The notes under the pieces: generated by a model
The model's database searches: none
Told to the model about the DNA's origin: nothing
Seen by the model: the letters and a program-made list of their open reading frames with translations, nothing else
In this document: positions 11,008 through 21,722 of the stretch, piece after piece
How positions within the stretch are numbered: the stretch's first letter is position 1
Layout of the letters: each line of letters opens with the position of its first letter
Made by a program: the position numbers and the translations under genes
Assembly (NCBI GenBank): GCA_009760855.2
Contig: WPIO01000217.1
Coordinates: 1 to 62,000 of the forward strand
Reading direction: 5' to 3'
DNA: 62,000 bases
DNA from: Cristatella mucedo
Taxonomy: Eukaryota > Bryozoa > Phylactolaemata > Cristatellidae

Positions 11008-11747
11008 TGGTCATATTAAGTTGGTTCATGCATTCGTGACAAAACCATCTCGACTTCTGCCACTCACTGCTCGCTGGCCTACCGGCATGTGCGATCAGGC
11101 GATTGCAGCTGGTGCAAAACTCAGCAGCTAGGCTTCTCTGTCGTGAGCTTCGCGGTTGCCACATTACTCCACTTCTCGCCGACCTGCACTGGCTACCAGT
11201 CAACCAACGGATTGACTTCAAGGTTTTGTCGCTCACTTTTAGGTCCCTTCATTCTTTGGCTCCAGCCTATCTGTCAGATATACTACCCCATCAGGCCAAG
11301 CATCGTACCACCCGCTTTTTGGAATCCAACAGTCTACAAATACCCGTACAAGCCTCAAATCCTTTTGGGAGACCGTGCATTTAGTTCGTATGCTCCCAAA
11401 GCCTGGAACTCCCTCCCGACCTATGTCAGAACGTCCCCTGACCTGACCACATTTAAAAAGAATTTAAAAACACCTATTTAGGACAGCATTTATTGGGTTC
11501 CTGTAATTTGCCCTTGATGTGCTTATGCGTGCTGACACTGCATGCTGCCACTAACCACATTTGCATGCTGACCCTGTACATGTCACCCCTAACCATGTTA
11601 TTCATTTTGTTTGTTTATCAAGCATGATATTACTCACCATTCAATTGCATTTCCCTTTGCAGCAAATGTAAAGTGCCCAGAGAGAGATTAAGTTCTCTGA
11701 GGGTGCTTTATCAAGTGCAATATTATTATTATTATTATTATTATATT
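11008..11747 (+). mobile_element. LINE-A 3' end with (ATT)n tail
   Basis: A 5'-truncated copy covering the RT C-terminal domain ([55 protein letters not shown]), the complete 3' UTR, the terminal AGAGATTAAGTTCTCTGAGG box and a TTATTATT tail at 11725-11745. Frameshifts at the front and middle break the frame. Confidence 0.88.
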
Positions 11748-12419
11748 CAACTAATTTCTCTAATAGTCTCCTTAAGCCTATGCATGTTGGCTATGGTGAA
11801 CGATGGACTCTAGTTAAGCTGGTTAGTTTTACTTCACTTTCTTATGAGCTGTCAGTTGCTGTGGAAGGCTGGAGTGAACGAACTCTTAATTTTGCTGCAT
11901 CGTTTGTGTGATTGTCTTGCATCGTGACCGAAGCTTATGCATGTAAACTTGTATGACAAGTTTTTCATAAGAAAACAATTTGCGTTCGAGCCTTTTCATA
12001 TTGTTGCCTGCACGGCATTAGTACTACACCTACTTTTGCTGACTTTGTTTCATGTCGACGACGAATGACAAGATTCGGCGATTTTATTTCTCTAGCTGCC
12101 TGGTAGTCTAGCTGTAGGCTTTTTTGTGACCCTTTTTGTAGGTGAGTTCACTAAGGACCTTCTGTAGCTTCTTCAATGTTCAAACATGCTGGAGCCACTG
12201 TAGTCGGATCGATAAAGAACGCTAAACAGCTACTCGCGAGCTTTTCAGCAACGGAAGCAAAAGCTGTGGGGAATGATGCAATGGTAGCTGAAAATGAGGT
12301 ATAGGCGAAGGCTATCTATGAGATGCCATGCTTCGGCCGAATGTGTGCTAATCAGCACCGTCTTGAAATTAGGTGCCAACAGCTATAGCTAAAAATCGAA
12401 TTAATTTTCTTCATACGCG
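11748..12419. other. Unassigned stretch
   Basis: No gene, RNA or repeat was recognised in this segment. Confidence 0.4.
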
Positions 12420-12725
12420 TCCAAACAATGTAACGTATAGCCGTCTGTAACTCCACAAAGTCATAAAGACTATGCGGGTGTTAACGCAGGAGAATTTTGT
12501 ATAGTCCATTCACAGCCTAAGCAGCTTTTGTTAAGCATTCGGTAGCCAACAGATTTCGTCTCACGCAGCAACGAGAAAGTGGGACGCATAAGCAGAGTCA
12601 GGAGAGCAGTTGAGGTAGTGAGTAGTATGGAAGTAGCAGCTCAGGACCGCTGAAAAGGATGAGCTATAGTCGGCAGCAAGAGAGTAGTTGTCGTTGCGTA
12701 AGAAGCCTTGCAATATCTCACTCAG
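12420..12725 (-). mobile_element. LINE-B 3' end fragment
   Basis: The sequence matches the 3' part of the LINE-B copy at 28180-29085 in the same orientation: GTAACTCCACAAAGTCA, GCATTCGGTAGCCAACAGA, GAGAAAGTGGGA, GCAGTTGAGGTAGTGAGTAG and CAGGACCGCTGAAAA. It begins at a degenerate TGTAACGTA, the remnant of the (ATTAC)n tail. Confidence 0.8.
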
Positions 12726-13717
12726 TCAAACTGGGTGACTCTACGTGGAAGATGATGGACCAGCCCAGTTTGAAGATTAGTCTTCCAGTTTATAAATGAT
12801 TATACTAAATATTATTTGTTTGATTTTCATTTGAGAAAGCTGTCATCTGACGAGTTAGCCGTCATATGATGTCATAACTCCGAGCAGTTTCTAATTCCAA
12901 TAATATCAATGTAATAATTATAATGGTAAAATGAGTGTGAAGTGCTCTCAGAGAATATATTCTCTTTCTAGGCACTTTCAATGCTGTAAAGGAAGCATGA
13001 TCGAATGGTCAATGTTATGGGTGCCCCAGTATCAAACACTATATTACATGGTTAGAGGTGGTGTGCATAGGGTCAGCATGCGAAGGTAGTGGCAGCATGC
13101 ATTGTCGGCACGCATAAGCACACAAAGGACGAATCACACGGACCCATTAAATGCCGTGATAAGTAGATGCGTGTAGCTTCCCTTTAAATGTCGACAAGTC
13201 AGGGGATGGTGTAGATGATCGATGATGATCGGGAGTGAGTTCCAGGCTTTGGGAACATATTAACTAAAGGCACGGTCTGCAAAGGATTTAAGGTTCTTAT
13301 GTGATTTAGCTAAACGATTTGATTTAGAAAGCGCTGGTACGCTGCTTAGCCTGTTGAAAAAGTTAATCGGATAGATATGCTGGAGCCAAAAAATGGAGGG
13401 ACCTAAAAGTGAGTGAGCCAACCTTGAAGTCGACGTGCTGCTAGACTAAAAGCCAGTGCAAGTCGGCGAGAAGTGGTGTGATGTGGCAACAGTGATGCTC
13501 ACGACAGACAAGCCTTGCTACCGAGTTTTGCGCCAGCTGTAAGCCCCTAATTGCACAGGCCAGTAGACCAGCAAGCAGTGAGTTATAGAAGTCAAGACGG
13601 AATGACACAAATGCGTGGACCAATTTAGATTTTGTGTCCCTGTGTGAACGAGACCAAATCTTGGCAATGTTGTGTAGCTGAAAGTAGGCAGACTTGACTG
13701 TGGAGCTGTGGTCGTCT

Positions 13718-14445
13718 TGTACCCAGGCTGGGTTTGGTTGGCTGGGACCAGGCAGCTGTAATGAGGGTCACCGGCTAGGCCGGGGTCGGACCTATGCATT
13801 ATGCATTGCCGGATGTGTGGTGACGAAAGGTCACCGGGGCTCTGGGGTACGGGAAGTTGGCCAAGTAAATCGTGGTGTTGTTGGAGGCTCCCGGTCTCGC
13901 CGAGTTATGCACCTGGATTCGTGCAGGCGTGCTCCAGCGATGCTGCCACGCACGCAAGGGAACGAGTACCCAAGGCCCGAGCGAAGCTGGATAGCTCGCT
14001 CGTTGTTGACTTGTTTATTCCGCGTTCCCCATGTAGCGTGTTCATGACCCCCCGTGTGTTGGTGTCTTTCGGTGGAAGCTTACGACTGTGGTAGTTGTCG
14101 GCTCGGACTAGCCAAGCAGTTACTCAGCCAGCCGGGTTTTGGACGGCGTACGCTCGTACTGTTGGACTCGGAGTCGGTACAACGACAGGACTGCAGAAGC
14201 CGACTGACCCCAACTAACACGTTTGTTCGCGCTTGCAGAGTCATCCCACACCCCTGTAGTTTACCATGTATATGACCCTCCATGTAGACTTGTTTAGTTC
14301 CCCTGTTGTTGTTGGCGCATGTGTTATTACAATGAGGTTTACCCTGACGGCCGCCCGTCTTGCCTTGGCTCGGCGAGCGGCAGCGTGGCCGGAGTATGGC
14401 GGGGTTTGGCGGGAACTAGCCTCTGACCCCTGGAACTCGGTTACA
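13718..14445 (-). mobile_element. Solo LTR, family LTR-F, copy 1
   Basis: 728 bases bounded by TGTACC and GGTTACA, so the ends are short inverted repeats starting TG and ending CA. It matches 18854-19591 in reverse orientation over its whole length at high identity. It interrupts the LINE-A: the flanks GTCT and GCCT (4 bp, one mismatch) join as LINE sequence when compared with 42590-42620. That supports a 4-bp target duplication and solo-LTR formation. The strand is inferred from a TATA-like TATTTATA and an AATAAA in the other copy. Internal open frames conserved in both copies reflect shared LTR sequence, not a gene. Confidence 0.85.
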
Positions 14446-15993
14446 GCCTAATGAAAGGTCACTTTGGGGCATGACACCTAAATTCGTACAGCTGGTACTG
14501 GAGATATACAGTCGGAGCCGATTTTGAGCTTTTAACTTTCTAATTTCTCATCACACTTGGTTTGCCCGTAACAAGTAAGTGGTTTTCATCCCCATACAAT
14601 TTAATTTTTTTTTGCTGACATCCATGTGTAGATGTCCATACAAGCAGCAAGGGAGTTGAGAGAATTGTTTGACTTTTTGGAGGGATCAAAGCAAAGGTAC
14701 AACTGAGTTGTTACCTGCATAGAAGCGAAAGCCTAGATTGTGCCTAGCAATCACATTGGCTAGAGGGAGAGTATAAATCGTGACAATAATGGGACCAAGC
14801 ACTGAACCCTGAGGTACCCCATATTTCAGAGATCCCTCAAGTGATCTTTGTCCATTCACATCAATATTCTGGAGTCTCACACTGATGTGGGACCTGAACC
14901 GTTGCAATGCAGTGTCAGCTACGTCCAGTCGAGATAACAGGCGCCTAAGAAGAACTTGGCGATCGATAGTAAGAAAAGCTGCCGAAAGATCGAGCGAAAC
15001 AAGCACAGATACTTTACCTATGTCTGCATTCCTAAGTAGGTCTTTATACGCCAGGAGCAATGCCGACTCTGTGAAATGACTAGCTCTAAAACCAGACTGC
15101 AACTTACTAGCAAGGTTGAAAGTTTCAATACATGAGTTTTGCTGTTATGCCACGACTCGTTCCAGTGTCTTCGATAGAGGGGAGACTGGGCGGTAGTTGC
15201 TTAAGTTCTCTTGATCTAGTGTAGCTTTCTTGAGAAGTGGCCTGACTACAGCTTTTTTGAAAGGTGCTGGGACCTGACCTGAGGTTAATGACATATTTAA
15301 GATGTTAGTAATGCATGGTAGCAGCAGATCCATGCATCGTACAAGCAAGACAGTGGGAATATGGTCTACAGGAGTAGTTGTCTTCTATGCTTGGGATATG
15401 ACCTTCAGAAAGAGTTTTCTAAGATCGGTTATTTCGATCTACGTTAGTCCTCGTATGCCAGTCGGTTATAATTCCTGATCTTTTGCATGCTTTTTCCAAC
15501 TTTCGCTTTGCATACCTAGCTAGTTTAATGTTTGAGGTAAACGGAAGGCTGTCTGTGTGGGGCGCACAGTGCACTTAGTCAGAAGTGGAAATTCGTCGAG
15601 CACATTAGCTAGTGTCGTGTTGTAGCAATCTACCAATGATGACAGGTCGGAAAGGGGCTGCACATCAGAGGCAAAGCAGATATTCTTGCACGAACAGCAT
15701 CGATGTCAAGGGTCTTGAGAATACGCGATTCACACATATTGGAAACTAAATTAGATCTGCATGTGGTCAGATTAGGAGAATTTGTAATAATTTTACATGA
15801 TAAAGTGCAGGTGTACGAGAAAACGTGGTCAAGTTCGAGTAGGGCCATGGACATTAGTCACAAGAAACAATGAGTCAGTCATTGCACAAAACTAGGTGCT
15901 GAAGGCGTAAGATTAGTTATAAAAATGAACGCTGAAATCACCCACTGTGGGAAAAGATGAACTGCTTTCGCACAAAATCGAAATTAAATAACG

Positions 15994-16150
15994 ATACTAG
16001 CTGATAACACAGCCTCTTTATAAAGCGACAGAATAGCTTTTGCGGCTATCACTACCGCTTGCAGCGGGGTTAAAGGATTGTCCACCGCAATATTCGAACC
16101 CACGATCTCGGGACGGAGATCGCGAAAAGCGAACGCGAAATAAGGGAAAC
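15994..16150 (-). mobile_element. SINE-1 inside LINE-A
   Basis: In reverse it shows the SINE-1 core: ATCGTGGGTTCGAA (pol III B-box, plus-strand 16088-16101), GCAAGCGGTAGTGATAGCCG and AGAGGCTGTGTTATCAGCTA. The A-box side is degraded. It lies within the LINE-A endonuclease region. Confidence 0.75.
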
Positions 16151-16175
16151 CCGAGGTAAAGGAGAACTTGGTAAA

Positions 16176-16505
16176 GTGGGCGTGGTCACGCCCACAAGGC
16201 TGTTCCGCCCCAACTGGACCATTCCGCCCGGTCAACGGACGCTGAGTGTCACCTCATTAGGCGCTGCAGTTGGACAGTATCGGCTAAGTAAGCCGGATTT
16301 AATTAGAACGGGTCAGTTGTGGTCGCGTGACCACTGCTGGTCCCCACTCAGGAGCTGCTTCTACGACGGCTTCCCCATGTGTATGTACGCCCGCTCTCTC
16401 GCGTATGCCTGCGTACGATACAATACAGTTATCGCCGTCAGTGCAACAACTTGCTTGTGGGTGCTTCGCTCTTCATCGCCCCGCCATCGTGCCCACGAGC
16501 CCCTA
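16176..16505. other. Unidentified segment inside LINE-A endonuclease region
   Basis: LINE-A endonuclease sequence stops near 16505 and resumes below 15990, and this piece plus the SINE lie between. It opens with a near-palindrome (16176-16195, arms GTGGGCGTG and CACGCCCAC) and contains another (16319-16334, GTGGTC and GACCAC). No known element was recognised. Confidence 0.4.
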
Positions 16506-16760
16506 CAGTAACTTTCGGGCGATTGACTACTGCCACCATTGGTACCTTGTTGTCTGGTGACATCAATGCAATAGATTCGAAAGACTGCTTCGAGAGTACT
16601 GCAAACGGCTTGAAATTGAAATTAGAGACTGCACCTTCAATTTCGATTGATCCAGACGTGTGAAAGAAGGACAAACCAGCTGGGTTCGCCTACAGTTGTC
16701 GGGCATTTGGCCTATTATAGCCAATTTTGGTCGAAGCGAACAGAGCGAGACCTTTTTCAA

Positions 16761-17165
16761 AAATATGGTAGCTTATAATTAAAAAGTTAATTACACATTG
16801 AGTGAGTATTCCTAAAACTAGCATTAAGTTGTGCCATCGAAGTAATAGCAGGCCTGATGACCACGAAGTTAGAGAGATTGGCCCCAACGCTTGAGGGAGT
16901 GAGGGAGAACGCGCTGAGTTGTTCAAGACAACGCTAGGAATGCAAAAGAGCGAGTACTCAGCACGCAGCTCCGGCTCAAACGAGCAGTGTCTCAGCTTGC
17001 AGCTCCGGCCCCGCGGAGGCTTTGTGGCGCTTGTCTTTTCTTAATGCATAATTCACGGTTCTTAGCAAGAGTAATACAATCAAGGATTGCATCTGAACGG
17101 CGATAGCGAAGCAATAAAAGCTACGCACGATCATAAGTAACGTGCAGGTTACTAGGCGACGGAGC
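16761..17165. other. Unassigned stretch
   Basis: Nothing recognisable was found between the LINE-A and the next SINE-1. Confidence 0.35.
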
Positions 17166-17345
17166 TGTAATGGCTCACTAGGTAAGGCGGTTGCTTTTCA
17201 CGACCTCGGCCCCGAGGTCGTGGGTTCGAATCCTGTGGTGGGCGATCCGTTATCGCCACTGCAAGCGGTGGTGATAGCCGTAAAGGCTCTTCTGTCGCTA
17301 TACAAAAAGAGGCTGTTAAATCAGCTAGGATTTTTTTTTTATCTA
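17166..17345 (+). mobile_element. SINE-1, near-complete copy
   Basis: A tRNA-derived SINE with an A-box-like TGGCTCACTAGGTAAGG and a canonical B-box GGTTCGAATCC at 17223-17233, 47 bases apart. A body follows (GCAAGCGGTGGTGATAGCCG, CTCTTCTGTCGCTATACAAA), then AATCAGCTAGGA and an A/T-rich end. The tRNA-like part is too altered to be a functional tRNA. Other copies here are at 15994, 26735, 44303, 44452 and 52994. Confidence 0.88.
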
Positions 17346-18305
17346 ACGGTGCTGCCGGGGCCCAGCCTGAAGCAATGACCATTTAGATGTCCGTAGGCAC
17401 GAAATTTCTTATGCCCCATGGTACAACAACAAACAGATAAGCTTTAAAAAGTCTTAGCTGTATTGGTTTCCGTTTACAATATGTAGTTTGACGTTCTCTA
17501 AGCGGCAGGTGCGTGATACCTTGCAGAACACCAAAGCGGGCTCAAAGACGTTTATTCATACGGACGCCGCAGCGGACCAGTACGCGATTGCCCACCCGGC
17601 GTCCTCGACCTCACTCCCTGGACCTTTGCCGCCCATAAACCACAACAGCCATAAAACAATGACAGTGTCATAATCTCAAAATAGCCACACAATATTCGCA
17701 AGAAATTTGGTTTTCGGAAGAAAGTTCTTCACCGGACAAGAAACGCTAGTAGCGCTAGGTATCAGAAGGCGAGCCCGGATTAGGCTAAGTAACGAGTGCA
17801 ACCGGGTTAAGAAATAGTTCTAATTCTTAGGCTGGAGGAAGAGAACAAGGTGACCTAGTGAATGAGGCTTAGAATATGTGGTTACTGCGGCCGAGCCGAT
17901 GGCTGCCTAACGTCCTCGGTTTTCAACTAGATGCAGGCCTCGAGAAACAGCTTTTGACTACGCCTCCGTCCAGCTTAGTCGTCTTTTATTATGTCGAGTA
18001 CTTTCTCCACCTGGCAGTTTAGCAGTTTAGCAGCGTTCGTCAGCACGTTGCTGCAACTGTACTCTCTGGTTTGTCATATTCTTGTTGTTCTGCAAAGTGG
18101 TATTCACCCGAAGTTCCCGTGCATTCCCAATCTGCCAGCGGTTACATTTGCGCTCACGTTCGCTATCATTTCACGGTTTCAGAATGTTCGACGTGGCGGG
18201 AAATGAACAGCTCACCCAACACAGATTTCTCCCAACCCAAAACCGGAAATGAGAGCCTCTTCGCTACAGAAAGCATTCTTCTGCACAGTAAATCGCAATG
18301 ATGGT
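17346..18305. other. Unassigned stretch
   Basis: No gene or repeat was recognised. Short frames at 17488-17673 and 17991-18206 show no motif. Confidence 0.4.
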
Positions 18306-18565
18306 TGGGCTGTTAAAAAGAGCTCTTTAAAAGCGTGACCGCGTGAGCTTAAATTTGTGGTAGTTATGTAAGATGGAACACGCGCACCAGCCGCTTACCT
18401 GCTCTACTATAACGAGATTCTAAGTTTGATTATGTGAAAATTTATTGGGAATCACTAATTGGAAGACCACTTGCAAGATGCTTTGCTCAAACGGCGTCGT
18501 TCTGCCAATTTCTAGCGGCCGGTTGCTTCTATCGTTCGCCGGCCGGCTGCTTCTGCAAGAGCAGG
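18306..18565. repeat. Dispersed repeat R1, copy 2
   Basis: Same orientation as 606-905, sharing AAAAGCGTGACC, GTAGTTATG, GGAACACGCG, TTATGTGA and a GC-rich end (GCGGCCGGTTGCTTCTATCG). A further GC-rich scrap at 24290-24350 resembles this end. Confidence 0.5.
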
Positions 18566-18778
18566 GGTTTTCCAGTGAGCGTTCGCCGAAGCAAGCCTTA
18601 CCCTCTCAGGGTCAGCTTATCTACCCTAGTAGAGATGTGGCAGCTGCGGCCTTCCACCGCGCCTTTTCAGTTCCCTTCTGGGTTCAGACAGAGACCTTGC
18701 GGAAAGCCTGCCGCACATTGGAAACCTGCGAGACGGGCAACTGCCTAGGCGTAGCCGGAGACACCCGTTAAACGGAGA

Positions 18779-18807
18779 ATGGCGGCCAAAGTTTATTTGG
18801 CCGCCAT
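18779..18807. repeat. Perfect 12-bp hairpin
   Basis: ATGGCGGCCAAA (18779-18790), a five-base loop GTTTA and TTTGGCCGCCAT (18796-18807) form a perfect inverted repeat. It lies 46 bases before a solo LTR. Its function is unknown. Confidence 0.9.
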
Positions 18808-18853
18808 GCTTTTAAGGAGCGTGTTTCGCAGCGGTCACGGTGCTCATTTGAGC

Positions 18854-19591
18854 TGTAACCGGGTTCCAGGGGTCAGAGGCTAATTCCCGCCAAACCCCGC
18901 CATACTCCGATCACGCTGCCGCTCGCCATGCCGCCGAGCTAGGGTAAGACGAGCGGCCGTCAGGTTAAACATATTTATAACGCTTGCGCCAACAACAACA
19001 GGTGAACTAAACAAGTCTACAAGGAAGGTCCTATACACAGTACACTACGGGGGGCGCAAGACGACGCAGCAAGCGCGAACAAACGTGTTAGTTGGGGTCA
19101 GTCGGCTTCTGCAGTCCTGTCGTTGTACCGACTCCGAGTCCAACAGTACGAGCGTACGCCGTCCAAAACCCGGCTGGCTGAGTAACTGCTTGGCTAGTCC
19201 GAGCCGACAACTACCACAGTCGTAAGCTTCCACCGAAAGACACCAACACACGGGGGGGGGTCACGAACACGCTACATGGGGAACGCGGAATAAACAAGTC
19301 AACAACGAGCGAGCTATCCAGCTTCGCTCGGGCCTTGGGTACTCGTTCCCTTGCGTGCGTGGCAGCATCGCCGGAGCACGCCTGCACGAATCCAGGTGCA
19401 TAACTCGGCGAGACCGGGAGCTTCCAACACCACGACTTACTTGGCCAACTTCCCGTACCCAAGAGCCCCGGTGACCTCACGTCACCGCATACATCCGACC
19501 ATGCCGTAGGGTCCGACCCCGGCCTAGCCGGTGACCCTAAACCCGTACTATAGACGTCCGGTCCCTGTCCACCGAACCCAGCCTGGATACA
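18854..19591 (+). mobile_element. Solo LTR, family LTR-F, copy 2, with 4-bp target duplication
   Basis: 738 bases from TGTAACC to GGATACA, flanked on both sides by GAGC (18850-18853 and 19592-19595), a perfect 4-bp target-site duplication. It is the reverse of 13718-14445. In the plus direction it has a TATA-like ATATTTATAA near 18968 and AATAAA near 19289, plausible LTR promoter and polyadenylation signals. No internal retrotransposon domain adjoins it, so it is a solo LTR. A run of G at 19251-19259 is a local expansion. Confidence 0.9.
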
Positions 19592-19699
19592 GAGCTACCT
19601 CTCTACGCCATGCGTACGTAATGCGTACGTCATGTACGAAATTGACGCGCTGGGTCTGCCAAACCTACCTCAGGTGTGCTGGTCTTCCGCAATCTTTAC

Positions 19700-20364
19700 C
19701 TAGTACAAACATCCGACGGACAAGGCACGCGACTTAAGTGCCCTTCCTTTTTGCAGAAGAAGCAAAAACGCTTCTGTGGAGTCGGGCGAGAGCCTCTAGC
19801 TCCTAGTGCCTCAGCAGCGGCCGCGTAGCTCGGCTCCTGGCAACTCGAGCAACTCTAAGCGCTCGAGCCTTCTCAACGACCTCAGACATCGCCATCTTGT
19901 CGAGCGCACACGCCGCGCGTAGCTGCTTTCGGATGTCCCCCGGAAGCCCGGTGACGAAAGCGCATCTTACCAAGTCATCCTTCGCAGCCGCACTCACCAA
20001 TCCGGCCAGCCGGGCCAAAATTGATGCGTATACGTACACTGGTTCCCCAGCTTGGAGCCGCCGTGTCGTGAGCTCCTCATAAGCTTTAAATTTATCCGCC
20101 GAAAAAGCAGCAAGAAGAGCCTCTTTTACGATGGTATAGTCTTTCTTCGCCTGTCCATCGATGCTTTGGTACACGGCGAACGCTCCACCGGTTAGAAAAA
20201 GGGGCAGGAATTTGTGGTGGTCGGCAGCGACAATACCTTGAATCTCTGCCACCAGATCAAACTTTTCAACCCAGCCCGCAAAGTCTCCGCTGCCGTCGAA
20301 TTGAGTGACGATGTGGCTGAACTTTACGTTCTCAATTACGGCCGAAGTAGCTTGTAGTCTAAAT
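19700..20364 (-). pseudogene. Ty3/Gypsy gag remnant (capsid and zinc knuckle)
   Basis: The minus-strand frame from about 20360 to 19803 encodes a retrotransposon capsid-like protein (FDGSGDFAGWVEKFDLVAEI, then KDYTIVKEALLAAF, LVRCAFVTGLPGDIRKQL). The usual ATG is missing and the frame is open right up to the LTR at 20365. After a stop at 19803 a shifted frame shows a zinc-knuckle, CFFCKKEGH then Cys (19764-19720), with five instead of four residues between His and the last Cys. Pol is absent. Gag would package element RNA in a virus-like particle; this copy is broken. Confidence 0.75.
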
Positions 20365-20602
20365 TGTCGTCACGAGCGGCACAGCACGCTAGCCAACGAG
20401 GAACACCACCAGTTTATTTCCTCCACACTCACAGCCGGCGGAAGCACCACTGCCCGCCGCAAACGTCGCCCGCTTCTGTCCTCTGCGGTACCGGAACGCT
20501 GCGCTCTCATTCGTTGGCGCCGTTGCCAACGCCTAGCTGCGCTCCGATTGCCTAAGCGGTGGCCGGGAGGGCCACCCAGCCTAGTACTGGCAGATAACAA
20601 CA
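20365..20602 (-). mobile_element. LTR of the gag-bearing element (LTR-D)
   Basis: 238 bases that on the minus strand begin TGTTGTTATC and end GACGACA, so the ends are imperfect inverted repeats of TG..CA type. A polyadenylation-like AAATAAA lies within it on the minus strand (20413-20420). It sits directly upstream of the gag frame and is the expected 5' LTR. No typical TGG-starting primer-binding site follows it. Confidence 0.55.
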
Positions 20603-21698
20603 TTTAGGCGCTGTCACCGACTGCGGTCTACATAAACAAAAACCACAGTCACGGCGGCAGCTGGCGCGTCAATGCGTCCTGGACCTCAAAGCCCATCACG
20701 GGATACTTATATCTAGCGCCAAGCCTACCTGTACTTGATTGGCCGACCGGCACTCGGCCGGTACACCCTGTTTGATCTTGAGATCAAGATGTAATGCGGC
20801 TAACTTAGGGCTTTGCTATTCATTGTGCATGGGCCACTGGAGTTTATGGCCTCGCTATCCGCATTGCAGCCAGTTTAGGACTCAAGGAAATTTTGGTACA
20901 GCTGTCTGTTTATGGGGGGGGGGGGAGGGCATTGCCCTTTTAGAGGCGGCGATGGTTTAACGAGGTTTAAGTCAACGCCAGCAGAGGTTGGTCAGTTGCA
21001 ACAGGGACGCCGGCAGGGTGGTCGCGTGCTGACCCTCTATGGCTTCAGCTTAAAAAAAAACGTCGTCTGAAGCCCGATATGATAACGAGCTGTCGTCTTG
21101 TGTGACTGCTACCACAAGGGGATAGCTGTTGGCACGTACGCGTTTTGGGTAGTCGCTATGGCGGCCGCCTGGCATTATGGGGTTTCGGCGCTGCAAGAGC
21201 TCCGCTGGACTCGGACGTGCTACGGTGACTGCATGTCGTCGCGCATGGCGGGGAGTCGTCGAACGAAATTCTAATACCTCGACTTCAGGACACGAGCGGT
21301 TAGCATTTTATACACTCCTAAATTGTATTTAGCTAATCGTTGCTAGAGGCTACGACGCGTTCGAAATCATTGGGTCGTCACTCGGTGGCGACCCAGGTGC
21401 GTGGATCCACACACGTTGGCAAGGCTTGAGTACTTGAGTTCGTCCCTCGCATCCGAGCTGTGGGCGCGCCCTGTGTCAATCTGCCTCGGCGTACACCTGT
21501 ATACCGGTTGTATCCTCGTTCGCTCTCACACTTACCCTCACTCTTAAGCCAGGTTTAGAGAGACCGAGTCTTGCTTCATACGAGCTTTCTATCTACTCGA
21601 GCCTTGCTTTGGTCTTTATTTTTGTAGGTTTACGCGGCTCCAAGTCTTGCTTCCTACTCGCTCCGCTCCGTCCCCTCTGAGATGCACATTTTAACTTT

Positions 21699-21722
21699 CC
21701 ACGGTTATTTTCGTAACCGTGG
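21699..21722. repeat. Perfect 9-bp hairpin
   Basis: CCACGGTTA, loop TTTTCG, then TAACCGTGG. No T-run or other context points to a function. Confidence 0.85.

Larger units (their letters stand above)
12897..16760 (-). mobile_element. Long LINE-A copy (endonuclease to 3' tail) broken by three insertions
   Basis: On the minus strand the copy runs from the endonuclease domain (16674 down to about 16510: FFHTSGSIEIEG, FNFKPFAVLSKQSFE, DNKVPMVAVV; more at about 15985-15870) through the linker (LKTLDIDAVRARISA) and RT (VPAPFKKAVVRPLLKKATL, SGFRASHFTESALL, SLDLSAAFLTID, VPQGSVLGP) to the C-terminal domain and a decayed tail at 12897-12975. Inside it sit a solo LTR (13718-14445), a SINE-1 (about 15994-16150) and an unidentified segment (about 16176-16505). 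The RT D-D box is damaged (FYAGN instead of FYADD). It is inactive. Confidence 0.85.

Noticed and set aside
14054-14283. A frame conserved between 14054-14275 and 19045-19251
   Set aside because: Both lie inside the LTR-F copies; conservation reflects the LTR, not a small gene.
17166-17240. A functional tRNA gene (clear B-box)
   Set aside because: The cloverleaf arms do not pair properly, and the sequence recurs with a common body in several SINE copies.
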